This document shows positions 53,757 to 64,000 of a stretch of 64,000 bases of DNA, piece by piece. Position numbers and translations under genes: made by a program. How positions within the stretch are numbered: the stretch's first letter is position 1; every line of letters starts with the position of its first letter. Below the pieces are notes generated by a model. It ran no database searches, was not told the origin of the DNA, and worked only from the letters and a program-made list of their open reading frames with translations. Source of the stretch: Diadophis punctatus similis (Eukaryota; Chordata; Lepidosauria; Squamata; Dipsadidae); contig JALIGW010000021.1 of NCBI GenBank assembly GCA_023053685.1, positions 14,029,092 through 14,093,091 of the forward strand. The letters run 5' to 3'.

Positions 53757-53869
53757 TAAGCCTCTTGCTAGCTAAATACTCAGTCCTGTAAGAGTTTAGA
53801 GAATTATGTCTCTTTTTTAGGCAGAAAGAAAGATTTATTATTGATCCTGATCCAGGTAACCCTCGCTTT

Positions 53870-54118
53870 AACTGAGAGCCAGCTTGGTGTAGTGGTTAAG
53901 GTGCTGTCCTGGAAACCAGGAGGCTGCGAGTTCTAGTCCTGCCTTAGGCATTGGGAGGGGGAAACAGCTGGGTGACTCTGGGCCTGTCTCTCAGGGCAAC
54001 CCAGGGCAAGTGTTGTTATGGGGAAAATAGGAGGAAGAAGGAATATTAGGTATGTTCACTGCTTTGAGTAACTTACAAAGTGATAAAGATGGAATAAAAA
54101 TCGGATAAGTAAATAAAT
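53870..54118 (+). mobile_element. tRNA-headed SINE, near full length
   Basis: GAGAGCCAGCTTGGTGTAGT, then GGTTAAGGTGCTG (A box), GCGAGTTCTAGTCC (B box), body, and tail GATAAAGATGGAATAAAAAT. Confidence 0.85.
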
Positions 54119-54218
54119 TCTCACCTGGTTAAAGAGTAGAATTGCCTTTCTTATTTTTCCCTAAACCCATAGAGATGAAAGAACCCCGGTCCTAACAAAC
54201 CTAAAGCATCTTCTAAAA

Positions 54219-54360
54219 CAGCGGTGGCCAAACTATAGTTCTTTGAGGACCTGTGGACTTCAACTCCCAGAATTCCTGAGCCAGCCATGCATGGCTAGCT
54301 CAGGAATTCTGGGAGTTGAAGTCCACAGGTCCTCAAAGAACCATAGTTTGGCCACCCCTG
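54219..54360. mobile_element. Fold-back hAT MITE
   Basis: CAGCGGTGGCCAAACTATAG ... TTTGGCCACCCCTG; no matching 8-mers at the flanks. Confidence 0.75.
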
Positions 54361-54565
54361 GCAATGGTGGCTTCTAGGTTTCTATTACAGTTAGATGATG
54401 TATGAAGATGTTCCAAGTTCCTTGTGGGAAAATGGTCTCCTCTCTTACTTCCTACAGCTAAGATCTCACTTCTCAAGTGGTTATGGGGATGGACTTTAAT
54501 TCTTATATATCCCATGGACAGGGGGGAGGGGAATTTACACAAATAACCTTTCAGAGGCACTAGAC

Positions 54566-54694
54566 CAAAAATCTCCAAACTTGGCAACTTTAAGACTTGT
54601 GGACTTCAATTCTCAGAATTCCTCATTGTTGGCTGAGGAATTCTGGGAGTTGAAGTCCAGAAGTCTTAAAAGTTGCCAAGTTTGGAAAGCCCTG
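54566..54694. mobile_element. Fold-back hAT MITE
   Basis: Palindrome around GGACTTCAATTCTCAGAATT; perfect 8-bp duplication CACTAGAC (54558-54565, 54695-54702). Confidence 0.88.
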
Positions 54695-54702
54695 CACTAG
54701 AC

Positions 54703-55670
54703 CAACAATTGCCCAGCATTGCTGTTGCAAAGGCACTGTGCAGACAAGCACCCAAGTACCCCTCAAGTGTGTTTTCCCCTCAAGACAACCGAGGTTTAAC
54801 AAAACAGATTTTTAAAAAACCCCAGTGCTAAATAAATTTCATTTAATATTAGGGTTTTAATATGCAGTACTTAAGTAATCTGAAACAGAACTCTTTAAAC
54901 ATAAGGGATTTTTTTTAGAAATATATGAATGTAAGGAAGAAAGTTGCGTGCATATTTTGTTGATTTAGAATGACAAAGTGAATAGGCTTGAATAAAGGGG
55001 CTGACTATTGACTTGAAGGATAGTTCCTAAATATAGTAAGAGGGAATGAATTAACGATGACGGAAATAAAATAACGTTTAGCAAATGGCCCAATGCTGAG
55101 CAGACAATAAGTCTTCTTGATTTGTGAAATGCACTTATGGATAAATGAATACAGAATTTAAATGTATAATGAAACAGCATTAGAGGCTGGGTTGCTGAAT
55201 ATTTCTACGAAGTCCGTGGGGTTTCATTGGTTGAGAATGTAAACATTTTGGAATGAATGATGTATATACACTGTACAATGCAATCAATGAGAGGTATAGA
55301 TTTGAAAATTAATATCTCAAAGGCCAATTTCTTACTACATGCCGCAGTTCCTTTGGCTTACCACTATTCTGCATTTTGCATAATGTGTATGTTTTAAAAT
55401 TTGTTTCAAACTCGTACACATTATTAGTTCCTTCATTTCTTTAGTCTGTTTTGACGTTCTACACTTTCTGTCAAGTTTTTCCATTCTTCCAGAGTGATTT
55501 TTTTGGGGGTAGCAGTTCCATCCCTTCACTTTCTTGAAGACCACTGCAACCCAACGTGGGTTGGGTTGTATGCCCTACATTCCATACACAACACACGTGT
55601 TTGTGTTTTTCTCTCTACAGACATCCCACATATTATGCTCAACAACACAGTGCAGATTGCAAAAGCGGCT
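54703..55670. other. No gene recognised
   Basis: AT-rich, no supportable call. Confidence 0.5.
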
Positions 55671-55675
55671 GCATC

Positions 55676-55920
55676 AGCAAGACTGATGATGTTACCTAGT
55701 TGGGTTATGAAACGTCTGCAAGAAAACAACCAAGCTCAGAGAGCACCAAGGACCCCACAGTCCTTTTATTCTTCCACTTCCGCTTCCTTTTCCTCCTCCT
55801 CCTGTCCTTCCTTTCTGCAAACCCCGCTCCCTTCTAGAACTGATGACGTTACCTAGTTGGGTTATGAAATGTCTGCAAGAAAACAACCAAGCTCAGAGAG
55901 CACCAGGGACCCCTCACAGC
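55676..55920 (+). mobile_element. Two tandem hammerhead-like family 1 units
   Basis: Cores at 55676-55732 (CTGATGA, T, GTTACC hairpin, GAAACGTC) and 55833-55885 (CTGATGA, C, GTTACC, GAAATGTC), 157 bp apart. They are joined by AAGCTCAGAGAGCACCAAGG, a TCC tract and CTGCAAACCCCGCTCCC. Confidence 0.75.
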
Positions 55921-55924
55921 TACA

Positions 55925-56357
55925 TTTGTCAAATATCAAGCAGACCACGGTATATATTTTGTGAAAAACTGGTGTAACGGTACAAACAATTTGGTCCCTA
56001 CCCACAGCCCTCCTCTTCCTGGGCAACAGCCACTGATTCCTTGCAAAACAAGAGTTTGTTGCATGCATGGGCTGAACAGAAGCTGCATCTCACAGCAAGC
56101 TTCTACTACCATGGACAGTAACCTTTATAACAAAGGGATTGTATACATATAATTGTCTATTGCATTTTAGATCTCAGCTTTTCAAATACAAGGCAGTGAA
56201 GCTTCTTAAATTAATCTACTCTCTGCTGCAGGAGTATATTACAAGGATGAAGGCTACTTTCTCCAGAAAAACAAAGTTCTGCTATTGCTTTGGCTGGACT
56301 TCTGTATCAACCAGAGTAGGAGTACCAATTTGGCCAATTGACACAGTACAGCACTAA
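55925..56357. other. No feature recognised
   Basis: No supportable call. Confidence 0.5.
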
Positions 56358-56359
56358 TC

Positions 56360-57432
56360 ATGGACTTCAACTCCCAGAATTCCTCAGCCAGCTTTGCTTT
56401 AAGACTTGTGGACTTCAACTCCCAGAATTCCTCAGCCAGCTTTGCTTTAAGACTTGTGGACTTCAACTCCCAGAATTCCTCAGCCGGCTTTGCTTTAAGA
56501 CTTGTGGACTTCAACTCCCAGAATTCCTCAGCCGGCTTTGCTTTAAGACTTGTGGACTTCAACTCCCAGAATTCCTCAGCCGGCTTTGCTTTAAGACTTG
56601 TGGACTTCAACTCCCAGAATTCCTCAGCCAGCTTTGCTTTAAGACTTGTGGACTTCAACTCCCAGAATTCCTCAGCCAGCTTTGCTTTAAGACTTGTGGA
56701 CTTCAACTCCCAGAATTCCTCAGCCGGCTTTGCTTTAAGACTTGTGGACTTCAACTCCCAGAATTCCTCAGCCGGCTTTGCTTTAAGACTTGTGGACTTC
56801 AACTCCCAGAATTCCTCAGCCAGCTTTGCTTTAAGACTTGTGGACTTCAACTCCCAGAATTCCTCAGCCAGCTTTGCTTTAAGACTTGTGGACTTCAACT
56901 CCCAGAATTCCTCAGCCGGCTTTGCTTTAAGACTTGTGGACTTCAACTGCCAGAATTCCTCAGCCAGCTTTGCTTTAAGACTTGTGGACTTCAACTCCCA
57001 GAATTCCTCAGCCAGCTTTGCTTTAAGACTTGTGGACTTCAACTGCCAGAATTCCTCAGCCAGCTTTGCTTTAAGACTTGTGGACTTCAACTGCCAGAAT
57101 TCCTCAGCCAGCTTTGCTTTAAGACTTGTGGACTTCAACTCCCAGAATTCCTCAGCCAGCTTTGCTTTAAGACTTGTGGACTTCAACTGCCAGAATTCCT
57201 CAGCCAGCTTTGCTTTAAGACTTGTGGACTTCAACTCCCAGAATTCCTCAGCCAGCTTTGCTTTAAGACTTGTGGACTTCAACTGCCAGAATTCCTCAGC
57301 CAGCTTTGCTTTAAGACTTGTGGACTTCAACTCCCAGAATTCCTCAGCCAGCTTTGCTTTAAGACTTGTGGACTTCAACTCCCAGAGTCTGGGAGTTGAA
57401 GTCCACAAGTCTTAAAGTTGCCGAAGTTGGAG
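56360..57432. repeat. 48-bp minisatellite, about 21 units, ending in an inverted copy
   Basis: The unit contains CTTTAAGACTTGTGGACTTC and AACTCCCAGAATTCCTCAGCC. 48 is divisible by 3, so several frames stay open for 350-384 codons on both strands; these are not genes. Units vary at two sites (CCAGC/CCGGC and CTCCC/CTGCC). The last unit is followed by its complement and TTGGAGACCCCTG, the right end of the fold-back hAT family from which the unit derives. Confidence 0.95.
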
Positions 57433-57439
57433 ACCCCTG

Positions 57440-57836
57440 ACCTAGAGGTAGTCCTTGACTTACTAAACCCTTCGTTTAGTGACCATTTGAAGTTACAATG
57501 GCACTGAAAACAGTGACTTACGACCATTTTTCACACTTACAACTGTTGCAATCATATGGCCAGGTGATCAAAATTCAGGTGCTTGGAAACTGACTCGTAT
57601 TTATGACGGTTGCAGTGTCCCGGGGTCACGTGATCCCCTTTTGCGACCATCTGACAAGCAAAGTCAATGGGGAAGCCAGATTCCCTTAACAACGGTGTTG
57701 CTAATGTCACAACTGCAGTGATTTGCTTAACAACGGTGGCAAGGAAGGTCATAAAATGGGGCAAGACTCACTTAACCTTGCTTAGCAATGGAAATTTTGG
57801 GCTGAATTGCAGTCGTAAATCGAGGACTACCTGTAC
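57440..57836 (-). mobile_element. 'gttaagtgaa' MITE copy
   Basis: AGGTAGTCCTTGACTTAC to CGTAAATCGAGGACTACCTG; near complete. Confidence 0.82.
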
Positions 57837-57839
57837 AGG

Positions 57840-59020
57840 CAAGTCAAATGGATGCTCCCCAGTCTAAAATGATAAAATGACTTCACGAAATGTCAAAAAA
57901 CCTTTCAATCTCACATAATTGGCATTCCAGATGCCCTCAAAGCCCCCTAGGGCTACGTCAATTTGACAACAGTTTGTTCCAGCAAAAGAGACAGAGATAG
58001 AAAATGCATATACTGTACCATGGGCAATTACTCCGACAAGAAGAGAGAAATAAGTCAATTTTAATTCTCACCACGGACATAAAAAAATCTATTTGCAAAT
58101 AATATATGAGAGAAAACTTAGCTCTGGATGCTTGATCTGTCCAGGTTCATCTTGAAAACAAACTGGGTAGGCGAGTTTTAAGAGGGCGCCCTTTAGGTAT
58201 ATAAATGATTTTATTGTATTGCGTTTTATTTAGCTGACATCCAGAAAGCCATCCTTCTAATGGGGCACTGAAAAAGCAAGCTGAAGTATATCTAATCTCT
58301 AAAAGCAACTGCAAAAATACAACATTCAAGCCCCTCCGTAATTACCTCTCAAAGTGTTGCTCCAGATCCCAAAACATTTTCATGTTTGTTTTGCAAAAAG
58401 CTTGTTTCCAGAGGCCTTCTGGTCGTATTTAAATGCCATGTCTCTTCTGACACAAGGCAGAAGCACAAGGATTAGCAGGGATGCTACTAATTTGCTTTTG
58501 CTAAGTATAAATCAGCATTTCCAAAGATCTTAGATGGAGGAATCGATCCCAGCAGCATAACAGGGGCTGGTTATGCTCAACAGAGGTATTAAAAAAAAAA
58601 AAAGCAAGCGGTAATGTCAGAGGGGCTGAGATCACATGTTGCTTCGTTATGTAAAGCACTAAAAAGAGATTATAATCTCCCTGGTCGGGATTTCTGAATA
58701 TCGTTCTGAATTACTCATTTGTTTCTCCGAAGCTTAACCAGGGAGTCTGTCTCCGCTTTCCTCAGCTTCCCCTAAAACCTCGGCCAGGAGGACGTTGTAA
58801 TCCAACCTGTGGAAATGCTGCAGCCATAAATCGAGGACCACCTGTACACAAAAGGTGGCTGGCACCAGTTTTGAGCAAGGTGCCTGCTAACCGTTTTGCT
58901 TTTCCTTCTTTTATTTCAGAGAAAGCCTTCAGGGGGCGAATGTCTCCGTAAAACCATGGCTGGGAAGATAGCTTTTCTTGTTTTATCTTGCAACCATCCA
59001 GATGTTCAATCTGCAATCCA
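57840..59020. other. No gene recognised
   Basis: A MITE-end-like ATAAATCGAGGACCACCTGT occurs at about 58826; otherwise no supportable call. Confidence 0.5.
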
Positions 59021-59023
59021 GAT

Positions 59024-59765
59024 AGATGTCTTCCAATATTTGAGGGGCTGCCATAAAGAAGAGGGGGTCAAACTGTTCTCCAAAGCCCCTGAGGGCAGGA
59101 CAAGAAACAATGGGTGGAAACTAATCAAGGAGAGAAGCAACCTAGAACTAAGGAGGAATTTCCTGACTGCAAGAACAATTAACCAGTGAAACGGAAGTTG
59201 CCTCCAGAAGTTGTGGATGCTCCATTTCTGGAGGTTTATAAGAAGAGACTGGACTGTCTGAAATGGTATAGGGCAGTGATGGCGAACCTTTTTTTCCTCG
59301 GGTGCCGAAATAGTGCGCGCATGCGCTATCGCACGCTCGTGCGTGCCCACACCCATAATTCAAAGCCCCCCCACTTGCCTCACCCCCTGCACATGCGTGT
59401 GTGACCCCCCCACTCCCCCGTTTCCCGACTTCCAGTGGGCCCAGTAGGCCTGTTTTTTGCCCTCACCAGGCTCCAGAGGCTTTCTTGGAGCTTGGGGAGG
59501 GCGAAAACCCTCCCCCGGCCACCCCGGAGGCCCTCCGGAGGCCAAAATCGCCCTCCCAGAGTCTCCACGCGAGCCAAAAATCAGCTGGCGTGCACGCACA
59601 TGCGCGCTGGAGCTGAGCTAGGGCAACAGCTCGTGTGCCGGCAGATATGGCTCCGCGTGCCACCTGTGGCACCCATGCCATAGGTTCGCCATCACTGGTA
59701 TAGGGTCTCCTGCTTGAACAGGGGTTGGACTAGAAGACCTCCCTTCCAACTCTATTATTCCGTTG
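59024..59765 (+). pseudogene. CR1 3' end interrupted by a hAT MITE
   Basis: GCHKEEGVKLFSKAPEGRTR and NGWKLIKERSNLELRRNFLT in frame, then 3' UTR split by 59274-59697. Confidence 0.9.
59274..59697 (+). mobile_element. hAT MITE, 'cagtgatggcgaacc' family, in CR1
   Basis: 424 bp with intact termini and a perfect 8-bp duplication GTATAGGG (59266-59273, 59698-59705). Confidence 0.93.
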
Positions 59766-60105
59766 TTCAATTTGGAAGAGACAGAGATGAAAACTTAAAG
59801 TAGAGGTGAATTTTCCTTCAAGAGAAGTTTTATTTCTGGATGGATATAAAGACACATGCAATGGTTGTCAGAGTTTTTTGCGGGGTGGGGTAGGATTGGG
59901 ATAAGAGGGCTCTGGTTTTTCTACTGCCCTCTTCTCAAATGTATTCCCAACTGCTTAGGATGAGTGCAAGATACTCAGATCTTCTGGTGCTCAAGTATTC
60001 AAGCACTCGTAGGTCCCAACCATGCTTAACGTTTTCAAGACTAGCAAAAGTCTGCCAGGTGCCATAACAGAAAAGGGGAAGATACTCATTTCTGCATTAC
60101 AGCTA
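59766..60105. other. No feature recognised
   Basis: No supportable call. Confidence 0.5.
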
Positions 60106-60107
60106 GT

Positions 60108-60455
60108 TCTAAACCTACGACAGTTCACTTAGTGAACGTTCCAAGTTACAATGTCACCGAAGGAAGTGACTTATGACCGTTTTTCACACTGACCACTGCA
60201 GCATCCCCATGATCACATGATCAAAATTGGCTTGGCAACTGGCATGTACTTATGACGGTTGCAGGGTCCCAGGGTCACATGATCCGCTTTTGCGTCCTTC
60301 TGACCAGCAAAGCCAACGGGGAAGCCAGATTCACTTAACAACCGTGTTACTCACTTAACAACTGCAGCAAGAACGGCCATAAAATGGGGCAAAGCTCACT
60401 TAACAGCTGTTTCGCTTAGCGACCAAAATTTGGCCTAAGTTGAGGGCTACCTGTG
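60108..60455 (-). mobile_element. 'gttaagtgaa' MITE copy
   Basis: Body blocks inverted: ATGACGGTTGCAGGGTCCC, CAGATTCACTTAACAACCG. Confidence 0.8.
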
Positions 60456-61195
60456 CACTAAACTGGAGAAATCTGCGTGGCTTTGCTGTAGATGTTCAAG
60501 AAACGAAAAGATTCGTTCCTAACCTGAATTTTATGTCAGCTCAGGAAACAAAAAAAGGTTCTAATTAATTAAATGACAGGCTTAACTCAAAGGCCAGTAA
60601 AGAGCCTTTACAAGATGGTTTTCACTAAGAGATCAGGCCACACAACGCCTTAAATCTCACTCACTGGCTGCGCTCGGAAAATGCGGGTAGAGGGTTAAGC
60701 AGCTTAAACAATAATTAAAAGGTCATACGCATTTCCTCATGTGCTGGAAAGACAGCAGCAGCTCAATTAATAAACGAGAGAAGAAGAGCTCCCACTTTGC
60801 ATGGGGCTTAGAGGTTTTCTGCAAGCTAACACTCAATCGCCATAGATTATGGTCTACTGTGAAGAAAACCATCTTCGGAGGTATTTTTGGAAGCTGCAAA
60901 TCTTCCCCGGGCAATTGCTCTTCTTTTATTTTTATTTTTATTTCCTTCCACTTCCTAAAATAGACCTGGACGAGATCATAGCAGAATATTGCAAGCAGAA
61001 GACGTAAAGAGGGGAAATTCACAAAACAAAACAATGGTTTGTGTGTCACATGTCTGGAGTTAGTCAACATGATTGTGGGAAAGGGAAGCGCTCTAGGGCA
61101 GCTGTTTTCATCATGTTGCTGTCAAAATCCCACACTGCACAGTTTTCTTCACCTTGAGCAGCTCAGCATGAACGCCAACCTTCCTTTGTATCGCA
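60456..61195. other. No gene recognised
   Basis: No supportable call. Confidence 0.5.
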
Positions 61196-61199
61196 AATA

Positions 61200-61885
61200 G
61201 GTGTTGTGTTATCTGCTCCTTACTAGCTGTCAATCAAGTACCAACAATACCCCATTCAAGGAACTATCAACCCAGACAAACCATCAAAAACACACAACTC
61301 CCTACTCAAGGAAGCAATCAAAGAACATTCCCACCAACATTGACAGGGCAAAACGCTAGGACCGTGATGGAGAACCTATGGCACGCGTGCCACAGGCGGC
61401 ATGCGGAGCCATATCTGAGGGCATGTGAGGCGTTGCTCTATGTGTGCTGGCCAGCTGATTTTCGGCCTTCCGGAGGGTGGGGGGAGGTCATTTTCACCCT
61501 CCCCAGGCTTCAGGAAAGCCTCCTGAAGCCTGGGGAGAGCGAAAAACAGCCCAATGGGCCTACCGGAAGTCCGGAGGCTTCAGTGAGGCCTGTGCGCATG
61601 CGCGGGGAGGGGGGCAGCGTGGGGGGGGGGTTTGTGCACGCATGCGTGGGGGGGAGGGCATTGCATTATGGGTGTGGGCGCACACACACGCCCCTTTGGC
61701 ACCCGAGCAAAAAAAGGTTCACCATCACTGCACTAGGATATAAACAGAGAGCAAACTTCACTGCCTTCCAGCACTGATGATGTTACCTAGTTTGATCATG
61801 AAACGTCTTTAAGCAAACAACCAAGCTCAGAGAGCATCCAGGACCCCACATTTCAGCCCTGAGCTACAAATATTCTTGTCTGCTG
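61200..61885 (+). mobile_element. Longer remnant of the hammerhead-carrying retroelement, split by a hAT
   Basis: CTATCAACCCAGACAAACCA, then CTCAAGGAAGCAATCAAAGA, CATTGACAGGGCAAA, [hAT 61362-61730], GGATATAAACAGAGAGCAAA, core at 61767-61812 (CTGATGA, T, GTTACC, GAAACGTC), then AGAGAGCATCCAGGACCCCA and AGCTACAAATATTCTTG. It shows that the core lies about 100 bp from the element's 3' end. Confidence 0.7.
61362..61730 (-). mobile_element. hAT MITE, 'cagtgatggcgaacc' family
   Basis: Inverted copy, termini CCGTGATGGAGAACC and GGTTCACCATCACTG; flanking CGCTAGGA and CACTAGGA match 7 of 8. Confidence 0.87.
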
Positions 61886-62049
61886 CTAGAGTCTTGTAGG
61901 GTGGGTTACAAATAAATAAATAAATAGAAATATTATAAATAAAACAAATAGCCCCATCAATCATTGCTGTCTCTTGCAAATGGAAAGCATGCTGAAAATT
62001 ACTGCATCTTATTTGAAGTTAAAGGAAGATTTTAAACGGAAGCAAATAC

Positions 62050-62432
62050 AGGGTAGTCCTTGACTTATGACCATTTGTTTAGCAAGCGTTCCAAGTGACG
62101 ACGGTACTAAAAAGAAGCGCATCATGCTTAAAACCGTCACAAGGTCCCTGCAGGCACATGATTATAATTTGGTTGATTGGCAAATGTCATGAGTTTACTC
62201 CCACTATCACAACGTCAGCGTTTACGACCAGACCAGATGGCTTCTGAGTAGCAAAGTCATTGGGGAAACCGACAGGAAAGGTTGCAGTCACGTCTTGCTT
62301 AATGACCATGTTGATTCACTTAACAATCATGGCAAAAGGGTCATAAAAATCAGTGCCTCGCTTAAGGACCACACTGTTTAATGATGCATTTTATGGTGCC
62401 TAGTGGTCGTAAGTTAAGGACTATTTTTCATC
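62050..62432 (-). mobile_element. 'gttaagtgaa' MITE copy (diverged)
   Basis: GGTAGTCCTTGACTTATGAC to CGTAAGTTAAGGACTAT. Confidence 0.7.
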
Positions 62433-62739
62433 AGGTTAATCAAGACACTTAACATAATATCCTTTGAATAATTCTAGGACGTTGTGGATACAGAGAAAGC
62501 TCTTTCTGATAATGCAAGATTGGATTTGCGGTCATTAGTCAAGCTTAGAAGAGACTTGCTGTCATCCGAGTATGTGCTCTCCATCCCTTGTACAGCATTA
62601 CTCCAATGTGTCTTACTCAATTTAGATGATGTTCAAGAGATGATTGAAGGACACACATCAAGCCTACCCACCTTCCTCCCTCCCAAAGTGAGGTTTCCTT
62701 TAAAGAGGCTTGGCTTCCGTAGATACATCCAGGAAGTTT
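62433..62739. other. No gene recognised
   Basis: A 96-codon ORF (62484-62774) runs into a MITE; no known domain. Confidence 0.45.
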
Positions 62740-62747
62740 CCTTAAGG

Positions 62748-62883
62748 CAGTGTTTCCCAACCTTGGCATCTTGAAGATGTCTGGACTTCAACTCCCAGAA
62801 TTCCCCAGCCAGCATTCGCTGGCTGGGGAATTCTGGGAGTTGAAGTCCAGACATCTTCAACTTGCCAAGGTTGGGAAACACTG
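62748..62883. mobile_element. Fold-back hAT MITE
   Basis: 136-bp palindrome, CAGTGTTTCCCAACCTTGGC ... GGTTGGGAAACACTG, perfect 8-bp duplication CCTTAAGG (62740-62747, 62884-62891). Confidence 0.93.
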
Positions 62884-63124
62884 CCTTAAGGCAACACGAA
62901 AATCCTTCTCCTGAGACATTTAGTTGACTTCCCAACCTAGCCCTCAACCTGGCCCACGGGGTGCTTAGATCTGGCCCATGAGGCTACCCTGCAAATAGTG
63001 AAGGACCAGCCTGCGGTGCCTCCGCTAGCAAAAACAGAGCTTGAACATCTCAAATCTCTTTTGGGAATCAGGTGTCTCCACTCGGTGGCCAATATGTTGT
63101 TTTGGAGACCCACATGATCTAGGC

Positions 63125-63430
63125 CCATGATGGCGAACCTATGACACGTGTGCCAGAGAGCCCTCTCTCTGGGCACGCGAGCTGTCACCCCAGCTCAGCT
63201 CTGCTGTGCATGTGTGTGCGTGCCTCCCGCTGGCCAGCTGGTCTTCGGCTCTCTGCCGTGCATGCGTGGGGGGGGACACATGCGTGGGAGGGCGCGCGCG
63301 CATGCACGAGGGTGCAGGGGGGTCACATGCATGCGTGGGGCAGGGCACATGTGTGGGGCGTGCGTATGTGTTGCATTTTGGGGATGCACATGCTTTGGGC
63401 ACTTGGTGCCGAAAAGGTTAGCCATCACTG
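63125..63430 (-). mobile_element. hAT MITE, 'cagtgatggcgaacc' family
   Basis: CCATGATGGCGAACC to GGTTAGCCATCACTG, perfect 8-bp duplication ATCTAGGC (63117-63124, 63431-63438). The interior is rich in GCATGCGTGGGG variants. Confidence 0.88.
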
Positions 63431-63514
63431 ATCTAGGCTTTTCATGTTAGTGACTTAATTTCCCATGCACTCAATTATAAGATAATCTTATAATAAAAAA
63501 TATAAGATTATTCC

Positions 63515-63822
63515 ATTATCAATATCTCAGGAGTTGCCCCAAAGAAGAGGGAGTCAAGCTATTCTCCAAAGCACCTGAGGGCAGGACAAGAAGCAATGGA
63601 TGGAAACTAACCAAGGAGAGAAGCAATCTAGAACTAAGGAGAAATTTCGTGACAATCAATCAGTGGAACAGTTTGCCTCTAGAAGTTATAGGTGCTCCAA
63701 CACTGGAGGTTTTTAAGAAGAGATTGGACAACCCTTTGTCTGAAATGGTATAGGGTTTCCTGCCTAAGCAGGGGGTTAGACTAGAAGACCTCCAAGGTCC
63801 CTTCCAACTCTGTTATTCTAAT
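63515..63822 (+). pseudogene. CR1 3' end
   Basis: AAAGAAGAGGGAGTCAAGCT, GGAGAGAAGCAATCTAGAAC and GGGGTTAGACTAGAAGACCT. Confidence 0.88.
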
Positions 63823-64000
63823 TCTAATAACTTGCTCTTCTGTGAATGCACCAAAGATTCTTGCAGCATCTTAAAAGCCCCTCCATTTATTACCACACAA
63901 GCTTTAATGGTTCACTCATCATTGCTATGGAGATACACTGTTGGAAAACATATGTAAAGGACAATAATCCTGAAAGAGCAAAATACAAATTTATTCCTTC

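Noticed and set aside
53870..53960. tRNA-like A and B boxes (also at 40322 and, inverted, at 30202)
   Set aside because: They are SINE heads followed by conserved SINE bodies and tails, not tRNA genes; no complete cloverleaf was found.
56254..57415. ORFs of 351-384 codons on both strands
   Set aside because: They are the 48-bp minisatellite read in open frames; period divisible by 3 keeps them open.
62484..62774. 96-codon ORF with some protein-like composition
   Set aside because: Runs into a fold-back MITE and shows no known motif or splice context.

Overview
This window is vertebrate nuclear DNA, most probably from a squamate reptile and quite likely a snake. The evidence is intron-containing gene structure, CR1, BovB and L1-type LINE remnants, tRNA-headed SINEs, many hAT-type DNA transposons with perfect 8-bp target duplications, and CR1 3' ends running into AATAG/AATGG microsatellites, a pattern known from snakes. 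There is no prokaryotic gene organisation; nearly all long open frames are microsatellites or transposon remnants.

Only one host gene is recognised: TSC22D1 on the minus strand, short isoform. Its three coding exons are 48605-48699, 48367-48418 and 45991-46251. They have GT/AG borders and join in frame to 135 residues carrying the TSC box and leucine zipper. A CpG-rich promoter region lies around exon 1. The 3' UTR runs to an AATAAA at 44729-44734. A BovB-tailed retroelement with a 21-bp target duplication sits immediately beyond that signal.

The rest is layered repeats. 1-13 kb: GATA microsatellite, MITEs, an SPIN-like hAT (5670-6349), an L1 with ORF1 and endonuclease remnants (8119-9640) fused to a broken hAT, and a tandem array of hammerhead-like repeats (11137-11546). 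13-31 kb: CR1 copies invaded by hATs, a 1.8-kb hAT containing a palindrome with arms of about 390 bp, a second fold-back hAT, and very long purine/pyrimidine tracts. 31-44 kb: low-copy DNA mixed with SINEs and a second hammerhead-like array (36069-36436). 49-64 kb: MITEs, a second SPIN-like element, SINEs, a 48-bp minisatellite of about 21 units, and more hAT and CR1 copies.

The most interesting signal is a dispersed repeat whose conserved centre reads as a hammerhead self-cleaving ribozyme of the type carried by Penelope-like retroelements: CTGATGA, a hairpin, then GAAACGTC, with matching outer arms. It occurs about 15 times, twice as a tandem array. A second, unrelated repeat family (2273, 13724, 33241) has the same layout, including the same one-base insertion before stem II. 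Fold and homology are inferred by eye; no folding program or database search was run.
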